A stretch of DNA of 16,863 bases, taken from Gonium pectorale. Taxonomy: Eukaryota > Chlorophyta > Chlorophyceae > Chlamydomonadales > Volvocaceae. Position 1 is the first letter of the stretch, and each line of letters opens with the position of its first letter. The stretch lies in assembly GCA_001584585.1 (NCBI GenBank), contig LSYV01000017.1, forward strand, positions 327,642 to 344,504, read 5' to 3'. A program made the position numbers and the translations under genes. The notes below the pieces were generated by a model. It saw only the letters and a list, made by a program, of their open reading frames with translations, was not told the DNA's origin and did no database searches. Shown here piece by piece: positions 1 to 9,100 of the stretch.

Positions 1-1076
1 AAGGGGCCACGGCATTGGGGTCTGCCTAACCCTGCAGATTGCAGGTTTCCTGCGTCGAAAGCCCAAGCAGTGCTATGGCAGTACGCTGAGAGGAAGTTGC
101 CCACCTAATCCTTAAGCCCCTCCGTGATTTACTTAGCCCCTTGCCCTCTGCAACCCCTATCCAGCAGAGAAAGGGCTGACACCCCGCTTTGCGCCCGGCA
201 CGCTGACTGACGGAACAGCTGCGGGGCAGCTGCGCCCCGTCAGAGTGCTAGCAGGCGACGGCCGAGATGCGCATGATGGCAAAGACCAGGGCGCAGGCTG
301 CGAGCGAGCGAGGCCAGCTTCAGGTGCCCAATCGACGCTGCTCGCTGCCGTTCGTCAATCGCATACATCATCTAGCCAATCGGGTAGATCATGCTTCAAA
401 AGCAACACGACTTGCAGCCAAAGCAACTTCCTGGTGGGGCTCACAGACGATGTCGAAGAGGTGGGCGAATCGGATACGCGCGTTTTACCCTAAAGCTAAT
501 AGTAATTCATATTCTATACAGAGCGGCAGGCAAGCCCTGCCCTGAGGCTGCTGGATCGTGTCCGCCATCTGTCCATAGAGCAACAGCAATCTACGAAAGC
601 CAATAGACGCGACTTTGCCAAGGTGTATACACAGTTCCGATCAACGTGGAATATGATACCAGAACCCCATCGCCGAAGCAAGGACTACGTTCAAAAGACG
701 AGGCTCTAACAACGAAAACATTCCGCCTCAAACACTGCCAAGGTGCAAGCAAATGTCCGCGCAACTGCTCAGGCAATGTCGCTCAGCTTCCAGTACGCCC
801 ACCATTTGAAAGCACCCGTGCCGTACCTCCTCGCCTAGCATTTCCGTAGAGGCTTCTCACTCGGCTGCTGTTCCATCCGCATTTCTGCGTGCAATCGACG
901 CGTTCTGCGGGTAGGATGTGCTGATGGCTGCGAACTCGACACACAGGGGTGCAGCATGTTGCACTGGCTGTCACTCGAAGCGCATTGCCGTCCGCTCATC
1001 CTCCTTTCCATAAGAGATCTTCACCATAGGCTTTAATATTTGCCATTCTTCCCTGCACAGTTGGAGGCTGGCCACG
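1..1076. other. Upstream region of the secreted proline-rich gene; no gene recognised
   Basis: All six frames here hold only short open stretches without recognisable domains, composition bias or believable splice partners. The DNA is less GC-rich than the coding exons. The last part must contain the promoter and 5' untranslated region of the gene starting at 1077; an AT-rich patch, TTAATATTT at about 1032-1040, is the only TATA-like string close to it and is not strong evidence. A compact inverted repeat lies at 207-243 and is listed separately. A distal exon of a neighbouring gene cannot be excluded. Confidence 0.5.
207..243. repeat. Nested inverted repeat (possible two-part hairpin)
   Basis: The outer arms CTGACGG (207-213) and CCGTCAG (237-243) are perfectly complementary. 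Inside them, CAGCTGC (216-222) pairs perfectly with GCAGCTG (226-232) around a GGG loop. A competing stem is possible between CGGGGC (222-227) and GCCCCG (234-239). The structure is seen in the sequence, but no function is known. It could be a binding-site dyad, an RNA hairpin in an untranslated region, or chance in GC-rich DNA. Confidence 0.5.
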
Positions 1077-1139
1077 ATGAGAGCGAATTCAATTGCCGCC
1101 TGCGCGGCGCTCTTGCTTCTGGCAAGCAATGCTCTGGCT
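1077..1139 (+). other. Signal peptide coding segment
   Basis: Codons 1-21 give Met-Arg, a run of Ala/Leu/Cys, and then an Ala-Leu-Ala ending that fits a signal peptidase site before Ser22. This supports both the chosen start and entry into the secretory pathway. The donor GTACGT follows a few codons later, at 1153. Confidence 0.75.
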
Positions 1140-4100
1140 TCAAGCATACCTGGTACGTATTATGGCGGGGCTCGATTGGACGGAAGCGTGGGAAATGAGG
1201 ATTGCTGGCTTTCGAAACCAGGGGCCGTGCCGGGCAGCTCCGAGGTCGCAGGGTCTCCTCTGGAACTTCATATTGATGCTGCCAATATCTCGTCGTGTCT
1301 TACTCCGTCGCACCCCTTCAGCTACGCCCGGGTTGTTCGTGAAGGTTGCAATTCGAGCAGTGCGCGCCCAGGCGCACATCTCGCAAACGCATGCGGTCTG
1401 ACCTGCCGTTCTCGAGGGGTGCACATTTGAAGTCAGGGTTCTGGGGGTTGTCTGCCTTTAGGTCTCACAACACTTCGCCCCTCGTGTTGACGCCACTCCC
1501 CCCCTCCCCCGTCCCGACCCTGTTCCCCCGCTCCCGCAGCCAATGCCTCCAAGGTATGTCTGTACGATAATCTGGAGGTTGTAGCCAGTGCTCAGCGCTC
1601 TGCGCTTATCTTCGAGACGCTTCGTTGGCTTATTCCCAGGTGAGGGAGAAGAGTGCGCCCTTGGTCATGTTGTAGCTATGCGCGGGACTGTAGCCGAGTG
1701 CGGTGAGTCGAATTCACGGCTGAATGTGAAAGGGATGGAGGGACTGAAGTTTCATGGAGGATGTGGCCGTGTGCTGTCGCCTGGCTTGACGCGCTCGTAC
1801 CTGCCTCCCCCGCTGGTTTTAGCCGCGGGCGCTGTCCGCTCGACCGCCTGCCCTCTCCGCCCTCTTCTTGTCCGTAAGGATGGCGGAGCCACTCGAATAC
1901 CAGCCCTTCCTCTGCCTTCAAATCGCGTCGCCGCCCCCCGTCGCCGGGCCCGCGTCCTCACATCGGCAGATCTTCTCCCCCCTCCAACATGGACTGCCTG
2001 CCCCGCTGGACACCCTGCCGATGCGTCCGTACTGCAGCCGTCGGCTTCCTTTCCCTGCACGCTCACCGTTCTGTCGCCTTGCGCCCTCCCCGCCCCGCCC
2101 TCACAGCAAGCCCGTCTACGTCCCCTCGCTGCCGGCGGCCGCGGAGCTGGCCACCTGCCAGGCGCTGGTCGTGCCCGGCAACAAGGGCTCCTTCTGGGCG
2201 CAGGAGGGCCTCGCCGCCAGCGCCTCTGCCCGGGCCGCCCTCGGCGACTACGTGAAGAGCGGCAGGGTGCTGGTGCTGGCGGACGGCTACACGTCCGGCG
2301 GCGGCAACCAGTTTTTCCCGCTGCTTGACTATTTGCTGGGCGAGCCTAGCCGCTGCGTGGCCTACCCCGTGACGGCCGACTTCCTCGTGTACTCGCGCAC
2401 CAGCGAGGCCGCCGGTCTCCCCAGCCCGCTCAAGGTGGGTGATGGGTGGGTGGCCGGGCCGTTGAGGTATGGGGTTGCAGGGAATGCCGGGAGGGTAAAG
2501 GGCCGCGGTCGAACCTTCGCACGCTGTCGTGCCGGGGCCCCACTGTGGAAGTCGCATGCGCCCTGTGTGAGTGTGTCACGTCGTGAAACGGGTTGACGGG
2601 TCGTCACGCCACTGGGATGGTTCTTTTGCGTGCGACCGGATGTGTCGTATCCCTTGCGAAGGGAATGCTGCCCAGCGCAATGCGAACTGAACAAGGGCCG
2701 TAACGAAAAAGCGCGAGCGGCGCGACGCGAGGACGCAAGGTCCTGTTTAATCCACAACGCAGTCGCATGCAGTGTGGGACCGCTGAAAGCGTGGAAATGC
2801 CAACCGGGCACTTGCAGTCCCTAAACCGACAAACTCACATCCACCAACCGCGGCCCAACTGCACAGATTAAGCCGGACACCGGCGTCTCCACGCTCCTCT
2901 GTCCGAGCTCTGCCTCGATCGCCCTCAAGGCGGTCTACACCGGCACCGAGCCGAGCGCCAAGAAGGCCGTTTCGGTGGCAAACCTGTGGGGGGTTGGCAA
3001 CGGCGCCGTGCTGTGGATCGGCTCGGGCTACACCCTGCCCAACCTCAAGGGCTTTTCCGACGTAAGTGCTGCAGCTCTGGCTGGCGCGTATGCCGCCTGT
3101 GATCCAAACGCACATGCGGTATACCGGGGCGGTGCGAGTCGTGCCGATGGCAGCGAGGCAGGCGGCGGGCGTACGGGAGGGAAAAAGCCTCCTTTACGGG
3201 GATTTTCGGGGCATACGATCGGAAGGGATCGGCGCATCAGTGACGGGCACGACAATGCCGAACCGGCGGATTCGTTGGGAAGTCGCGCAGAGCCGCTGCT
3301 TCGCACCCCGCCTACCCACGAATTCAGCCCCTTCATGCTCCTTAACAACCCGCCCCCTCCCACTCCCTCGGCTTTCCGTTCATCTCGACAGCTGGTGGCC
3401 AACGTGGTCAAGGCAAAGCTTGGCCCCGTAACGTGAGTCGGTCCTGGGTCATCATGCCGTGCCGATCCGTGGGGCGTGACATGGGACCAGCCAGAATGTG
3501 CGGAGCGGTTGTCGAACGGACGAATGTGTTCGCCCCGACTGACCCGCGGGTCACGGACTAGCAAGTCTGAGCTTCGGCAAGGGCAGATGAAGAACATGGT
3601 TGGCCGCACAGGATCGGGGCCACTAGTGGTGCTGGGTGAGGTGAATTGGTTGTTGGTGTCAAGTTCGTCATGTGAATGGGCCCCCACTTATTGGCGGACC
3701 GGGGCGAGTTGCGTCGCGTCCCGCAGCACTTGAATCGCTGCCACGCCCTCCATGCAGTGTCGCCGCCCGTTCTCATGGCTTATGGATGTTCTCCGCCCAA
3801 CCGTCCGGAGTATGGAGTGTCACCTATATTCGTTCTCCCACCTCCCAGCGATGTCTTGGTTGCATCGCCACTGGCTGAGCCTGCCCATTCCCCCGCTTCC
3901 GCCCGCCCCGCGCTCGCAGCCCCGCTCCTCCGTCCAGCCCCAAGGCCTCGCCCTCGCCCAAGCCCCCGGCGTCTCCCCCACCGCCTGTGAGGTCGCCCCC
4001 GCCGCCGTCTCCTCCGCCTCCTGCGGTGTCGCCATCGCCACCCCCTCCTCCGGTCAGCTCGCCCCCACCACCCTCGCCTCCGCCCCCACCGCCGCCTTCG

Positions 4101-4510
4101 CCGCCTCCGCCCTCGCCACCGCCGCCACCGCCGGTGGTATCCGCGTCTCCACCGCCGGTGGTGTCCGCATCTCCACCGCCGCGCGCTGCCTCGTCCCCAC
4201 CACCGTCGCCGCCGCCGCCCTCTCCCCGCCCCCCTCGCCACCGCCTCCTTCGCCGCCCCCGCCCTCGCCTCCACCGCCGCCGCCGGTCAACTCCCCCCCA
4301 CCGCCCATCGCCCGCTCACCGCCGCCTATCGCCCGCTCACCGCCGCCTCCGTCGCCGCCGCCACCTTCGTCGCCGTCGCCGCCGCCCGTCAAGGCGCCAT
4401 CGCCGCCAAGGAAGAAGTCGCCGCCACCGCCGCCCGAATATGCGCCCCCTCCCTTCTTCTATGACTACTTCGCGCCCCCTCCTGAGGACCTCGCGCCCCC
4501 TCCCGCGTAG
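1077..4510 (+). CDS. Secreted protein: GATase-like head with hydroxyproline-rich SPPPP tail (six exons, one frame break)
   Basis: Proposed exons are 1077-1152, 1540-1639, 2107-2434, 2867-3061, 3392-3432 and 3920-4510, and all joins keep phase. With one base restored near 4228 the product is about 443 residues. The ATG opens a signal peptide (hydrophobic core ACAALLLLASNALA, likely cut after Ala21), followed by an NAS sequon at Asn27. Residues about 30-247 form one domain with alternating hydrophobic strands, including ALVVPGNKG (about 78-86), RVLVLADGYTSGGGNQ (about 112-127) and GNGAVLWIGSGY in exon 4. This pattern resembles class I glutamine-amidotransferase-like folds, but no nucleophile Cys is seen at the expected elbow, so an enzymatic role is doubtful. 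From about 248 the chain is SPPPP-rich, like extensins and volvocine cell-wall proteins, and ends in a Tyr/Phe-rich tail. Inferred role: an extracellular-matrix protein. The exact family is not recognised. Confidence 0.82.
4128..4175 (+). repeat. 24-nt tandem duplication inside the proline-rich exon
   Basis: Units 4128-4151 and 4152-4175 both encode PPVVSASP and differ only at third positions (GTA/GTG and GCG/GCA). This is consistent with an older duplication kept by selection on the protein in this frame. Confidence 0.85.
4221..4237 (+). other. Apparent one-base frame break in the proline-rich exon
   Basis: At TCTCCCCGCCCCCCTCG the SPPPP pattern leaves the upstream frame and continues in the next one. 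One additional C in the first C run would make the pattern continuous. Read literally, the upstream frame becomes Arg-rich and stops at 4650-4652. No AG dinucleotide occurs between about 4057 and 4390, so a normal GT..AG intron cannot cause the switch. A sequence or assembly error in a C run, a real allelic mutation, or translational frameshifting all remain possible, in that order of likelihood. Confidence 0.75.
4301..4342 (+). repeat. 21-nt tandem duplication inside the proline-rich exon
   Basis: Units 4301-4321 and 4322-4342 both encode PPIARSP and differ by a single C/T at a third position. They lie after the frame break and read in the downstream frame, which supports that frame as the coding one for the end of the protein. 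Confidence 0.85.
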
Positions 4511-5244
4511 AGTGGCCGTGCTCAGCGCACGCGACTGCTCCGCCCCTCGGCATTGTGACCTTTGGCAAAAGGCCGTGCTGCGGTGGCTGGCGGGCGAGAG
4601 GCACATTATAGCCCTCCCCCGCAGCTGGACACCCTCGCCGCTGATGCCCTAGGCGGCAGCAGCCTTGCTTGCACGCTGAAGTTAGCGGTTAGCAGTTGGC
4701 CGGGACAATGACGCCGTACGCTCCTGCCGTACCACCGGTGGAACGCTGCCGCGACCGAATTGGCCTCGACAGAGGGGCCGCGATGCTTCTCCCTCTGCTA
4801 GACATGCATGTGCGTTGCCCGCGTTGACATCAACAAATGCATGAACATTTAGATGGTAGGCTATGAGGCGGCTGTGCACGTTTTGCTAAGGACTGCAGGC
4901 TCATTGTGTTGCACAATGTTGACTGTCTAGGAACTGCCTGGCGCAATGGGCAGCTATCCGCCGCCGCTCATTTACGGCGATGTACGACATGCATGCGTGC
5001 TACCGCCCAAGGGAGTACGCACATGGACGCTCGGGCGCGCGCAGTGCTGCCCAGTTTCTTTTTCCGCCGTCCAGCAGGTCAAAGCACGCCATCGCTTTGC
5101 ATGCCCCAAGTGGCCCGAAGCCAGCGCTTCCAAACCGTTTTCTGCCGTATGCCCGCCGCAATGTGATAGGGTGTTGTGCAGAGAGTTGTCGTACGGACAT
5201 AGGGCTTAGTTGAGCCGGATAGCTTTGCCTTGGTGGGCGAGACT

Positions 5245-5249
5245 TGTAA
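5245..5249 (+). terminator. Candidate polyadenylation signal TGTAA (proximal)
   Basis: TGTAA is the standard poly(A) signal of Chlamydomonas and its relatives. This copy lies about 735 bases after the stop codon of the plus-strand gene; cleavage would fall some 10-20 bases downstream. Confidence 0.5.
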
Positions 5250-5312
5250 CTGATGCATGCGCGATTGTTTTCTTCGTACACATTGGACTACAGATGTGGA
5301 CTTGGACAAGAT

Positions 5313-5317
5313 TGTAA
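5313..5317 (+). terminator. Candidate polyadenylation signal TGTAA (distal)
   Basis: This second TGTAA lies 68 bases beyond the first, in an AT-richer patch. Either copy or both could serve the plus-strand gene. Confidence 0.45.
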
Positions 5318-5775
5318 TATCAAAAACGCGACGATCAAATTACCAGGCTCTATTCAGCGCTAAGTTGGTGCACACGTTCTGGCGGGGGCCTCATACCCGC
5401 ACCCTTTGCACCAACACTAAGTGGGTCTCTTGAGACTCTTGAGACAAGTCCGACAAGACCGCCGCCGCCGTCGCACACCGGGAACCCTGCGCCACGCCAT
5501 CCCTCACCTCCGGCTGTCACGGCCTGCCGCCAATCCATGTGCGCCTCCCGCAGCTAAAAAACGGCAGCCGAGCGCAGTAAAGCCCCCACACGACCGCCCT
5601 CTGGCCCAGCTGCGTCAGGGTCCCTGTGTTATAGCAAGCAGGGGGGCGGCCCCACCGTAGCAGGTGCAGTCATCCTCAAGCCACCACAATCTACACCCTC
5701 TGCATCAGAGTCTCCCGGGCCTGCAGTACCCCAACTAGCGAGTTCATCTGGCAATGTAGCATCTAATGGACTCGT
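5318..5775. other. Tail-to-tail intergenic region / 3' UTR of the S-acyltransferase gene
   Basis: This lies between the likely end of the plus-strand gene and the proposed stop of the minus-strand gene. No coding exon is recognised. No TTACA (TGTAA on the minus strand) was found here, so the poly(A) site of the minus-strand gene remains unplaced; it may use a variant signal. Confidence 0.45.
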
Positions 5776-6141
5776 TCAATGCGTCTTAGCCTTGCCGGCC
5801 CTGGCGGCCGTCTCCACACCCGCCTCCGCAGCCCGCGGCGACGGCGGCGACCGCGGCGGCCCCACCCCCGCATGCGGCGCCGCCTCCGGCGGAGGCGCCG
5901 CGGCCGCCGCCAGAGGCCGCCACCGCGGCCGCTTGACCACCCCCGGCGGCGGCCCCCACCGTGGCCACACCCAGGCCAGCCACCCGCCCGGCATGCCGGC
6001 GCCACCGCAGCCGCCACAGCTGCCGCAGCCGCCACCTCCGGTGCCGCCTCCTCCGCCGGCGGCGCAGTCTCCCCCAGTCCCCTCCATGATGGCATGCAGT
6101 TTGGCTCGGAGGGTGGGCCGCCGGGGGCCGCCTGCGGCGGC
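5776..6141 (-). other. Proposed last exon of the S-acyltransferase gene (uncertain)
   Basis: The acceptor CCTGCGCGCAG, behind a good pyrimidine tract, ends at 6142. Reading in phase 0 from 6141 gives AAAGGPRRPTLRAKLHAIME, then Gly- and Pro-rich sequence to TGA at 5778-5776, with G/C-rich third positions. It joins to donor AAG|GTGGGA at 6484/6483. Alternatives are the donor G|GTGAGG inside exon 5, which would put this exon in another frame, or no splicing at all, in which case exon 5 runs to a stop at 6382-6384. Confidence 0.45.
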
Positions 6142-9100
6142 CTGCGCGCAGGAGAGGGAGGGACGGGGCTTTCGGGGTTTTGCGTGGCGCGGAGCTGACC
6201 TGGGCTGGTCGCAAAGAGAGCCGGAACGCCGGCTACGCCCTCTCCCTTTCCAACCCTCCCCAGCCCTCATGCCGGCCAAGGTCCGGCGCCACGAAGCTTT
6301 TGCCACTCCGCCTTGGACGGATCGGGATGGCACGGCGCCTCAAGCTTCTCTACCGAGAACGCCCTCCAACCCACTGACCCCTCATGCCAGCGCGGCTTTG
6401 CGCGCAACCGACTCAGCCTCCGTGTATCCTCCTGTCCATTTACTCGGCCACCTCCTCGGGCCGCTCTTCCTCTTCGCTCCCACCTTTTCCCCAACCTCCC
6501 CTGCAGCGGCCACGGAACCCCGCCCTCTCCCCCCCCGGCGGACCGTTGCAACTGCGCCGCCGACTGCCGCTGTCCCCTCGTCCTCACCCTCCGCCGCCGG
6601 CCCCGTCCCCGCTGCGGAGACGGCGTCGGCGGCCGGGTGTGTGTGGTGCGCGGCGCTGCGTCGCGCCTCCTCCGGCGTCGGCCCGCCCGCGTGCGCCACG
6701 TGCTCGAGGGTTTGTACGAGCAGTACGGCGATCGCGATGAAGACTGCGACCGAGGCCATCAGAATGTAAGCGGAGGCCTGCGTGCAAGGGGTGTGCATGA
6801 TATGCAAATGGGGGTTTCGAGAGGACCGGAGGCGCTTGTGCGCCTGCTGGAGACGGCATACAACAGACAGCACGGGTGTCCAAAAGAATGTCATATGAAG
6901 CCCTGGAAAACGAAACTGGAGCAGGTCAGCAGCCCAGCCCGTCGCTGCTGGAGGAGCACGCGGATCGCTGCACACGACCCTACCGTGACGCTCAGGGGCA
7001 GCACGTCTAGGAGCGCCGCCAGGTAGGCGCCGAAAGAGTCCGACGCCGCTGCCGCACGGTCGACCCAGCCGCCGCCTTCGCCCCCGGCGCCGCCTCCGGC
7101 GGCGGCGCCCTCTTCGGCCATGCGCCTTCGGCTGGCGCTGACCTCAGCGGCTGCGCGGCCGGCGGCGCGGGCTGCCTGCCGTATGTGCGGCGCCTCCGAG
7201 ACGAGGTGGGTCGTGCTCATGATGGCGGAGTAGACGACGGCCAGGAGCGTAAAGGCGAGGAAGGACAAGAAGTTGCGCAGGTTGGCCCTGTACGCGCGCC
7301 GGAGAGGAAGGGGGCTGTCGACGCGTGGCTACGTGTGTCGAGTCGTAATGCGCGTAGGGTGATGGAGAAGATGGGAAACGCATCGTGGGGTCAGGAGGGG
7401 GGTTTACGGCGAGCCGGGGGAGTGCTGTCTCTGCCGACGTGCTGGGAATGCGAGCTGCGTGCTCAAAGCAGGCCCGAACAAGCGAGCAAGCCAGCAGGCA
7501 GCGAGAGGGCAACCTGGCCGGCAGCTCAAGTTTCCCCGACCAGGACAGGGGCACACGCTTGACGCGGCTGACGTGTGCTAAGTAACCGCTGCAACCATCC
7601 CCAACATATAACTACCAAACGCCCCAACCGCACCTGCCGACGCAGTTTGCTATGAAGGGGCAGTGGTGGTCCTGGTCCACCACGCACAGCCCGCACATGT
7701 AGCAGTGGCGCGCGTCGGCCGACTGCGGCCCGCGGCAGGGCCAGCAGTACCTGCGCGAGGCGGCGGGGATGCCGCCGGCGGCGGCAGCGGGCGGTGGTGG
7801 AGGCGGTGGGTGGGTGGGCGGCGTGGATACCATGGCGCCGGAAGAAATGTGGGACAGGGGAGGGGGAGCGGACCCGATGATGACGCGACGTGTGGGGTCT
7901 GGCCACGCGGTCTGGCCACGCGGTCTGGCTGGGCGAGCAGGTGCGCCCGTGCGTGCCTGCGCCGCAAGGTCCCGTACCACACCGCACACTGCGCGCACAA
8001 CTCCCGTTGAATAAAAGCCTGGACTTGAATATGAACTGCCTGAAGGTTCCAAACCAGTAGCCTCGGCCCAACACCCCACTCGCACGTAGAACGGGGGCGC
8101 GGCCTGACCGCAGGGCCGGGGCCTACCACTCAGCATGGTCGGCCGGCCTGCCCTTCCCCGCCGAAGGGGTGCCGCGCCCACTACCGGCACCGGCCCCCAC
8201 TACCAGTACGGCGGCGCACCTCAGGTGGGAGTAGCCGTACTGCCGTACAAGCGAGGAGCGCTGCGACGGCGGGGGCCCTATCCCCGCCGCCCCCACCGGC
8301 CCGCTCCTGCTCCCGCTCCTACCGGCCGCCGGCCCGCCGCCGTCGCCGCTCCCTTCTCCTCCCTCTCCTCCCGCGCCATCACCCTGGCGCCCGCCGCCGA
8401 CGCCGACACTGTCGCCGCTGCCACCAGTGCCGTTGTCGCCGCTGGGTCCCGTGCCGCCCGCATGGTCATCGGCCCTGCCCAGGGACGCGGGTCCGTCCTG
8501 TGCATCGTCCACAGCTTGGGGCGCGCCCCGCTGAGCGCCGCTCGTGCCTCCGCCGCCGCCATTTTCGGCGCCGCCGTCGACGGCGCCGGCGGCGCCTCCA
8601 AAGGCGAGGGGCAGCACCTCGCAGCACTCCACCGGGGTGCCCGGGGAGGTGGCCACGGCTGCCAGGTAGTTGAACAGAACGCCGGCCGAGAGGAAGTACG
8701 TGATGGCCGTGTGTACGAGCCAGGACAAGGGCGTGCGGCAGACGGCGGGCAGCACGAATCCCACGCCGGGCAGTATGATGCTGCCGATGAGGCCAAGGAC
8801 GAAAAGCACGACGCCGTACGACATGCGGCTCAGGAGGCGCATGCAGGCGCGCCACGCGCCCCCGCGGCGACGGTGGGGGTGCGGCCGTGCGTCGGGGCTG
8901 CCAGGCGGCGCAGCTTCGCTGATGGCACCACACCAGCCGCACTGTAGGATCGAGAGGGGGCGGGGTGCGGGACGGAGGATGGGTGGGGGTATGGGGACCA
9001 AGGATACAGGTTGAGGGTGCCCGAGGGGGGAGGGCCAGGGCGAGAAAGAAGAGGGAGTAAGAGTACACGAACATGATTCTGACGGAGTAACTGTGAGGGG

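Larger units (their letters stand above)
3920..4510 (+). other. Proline-rich (HRGP) exon with SPPPP repeats
   Basis: The acceptor CGCTCGCAG at 3911-3919 joins in phase to exon 5. From 3921 to about 4223 the repeats SPPPPSPPPP, VSSPPPPSPP and VVSASPPP read in one frame; from about 4229 to the stop TAG (4508-4510) they read in another. In each half the base variation sits mostly at the third position of the Pro and Ser codons of that frame, as expected if that frame is the one translated. Known of the family: such Pro residues are hydroxylated and glycosylated in green-lineage wall proteins. The end motifs EYAPPPFFYDYFAPPP and EDLAPPPA offer tyrosines that could take part in cross-linking (inference). 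Confidence 0.8.
4511..5317 (+). other. Probable 3' untranslated region of the secreted proline-rich gene
   Basis: No convincing coding exon follows the stop at 4508-4510. The stretch is less GC-rich than the exon and reaches two TGTAA motifs. A 3' UTR of several hundred bases is usual in volvocine algae. The exact end cannot be set by eye. Confidence 0.55.

Noticed and set aside
245..849. Overlapping short open frames in the upstream region
   Set aside because: They are short, mutually overlapping, without domains or fitting splice sites, and have no coding-like third-position bias.
1588..2328. Plus-strand open frame of 246 codons overlapping exon 3 of the secreted protein
   Set aside because: It runs through an intron and then reads exon 3 out of frame. 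The alternative frame of exon 3 gives ordered strands and joins in phase with four other exons.
3780..4274. Minus-strand Arg/Trp-rich open frame
   Set aside because: This is the reverse reading of the CCG-rich proline exon and has no features beyond the codon shadow.
3752..4510. Reading the whole proline exon in one uninterrupted frame
   Set aside because: The first half would be Ala/Thr/Ser-rich with third positions fixed as the shadow of Pro codons. The frame also needs a poor acceptor (CTGGCTGAG at 3871-3879). It is kept as an alternative but is less likely than the frame break.
3920..4510. Pherophorin identity for the proline-rich gene
   Set aside because: The proline rod looks pherophorin-like, but the head does not show the cysteine pattern of pherophorin domains and no domain follows the rod.
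5792..6769. Plus-strand open frame of 325 codons, Pro/Ala-rich
   Set aside because: It spans the antisense of two S-acyltransferase exons and the intron between them. The minus strand carries a recognisable fourth membrane span and matched splice sites.
8135..8947. Plus-strand open frame of 270 codons
   Set aside because: It is the antisense shadow of exon 2 of the S-acyltransferase gene, whose membrane spans and splice joins are convincing on the minus strand.
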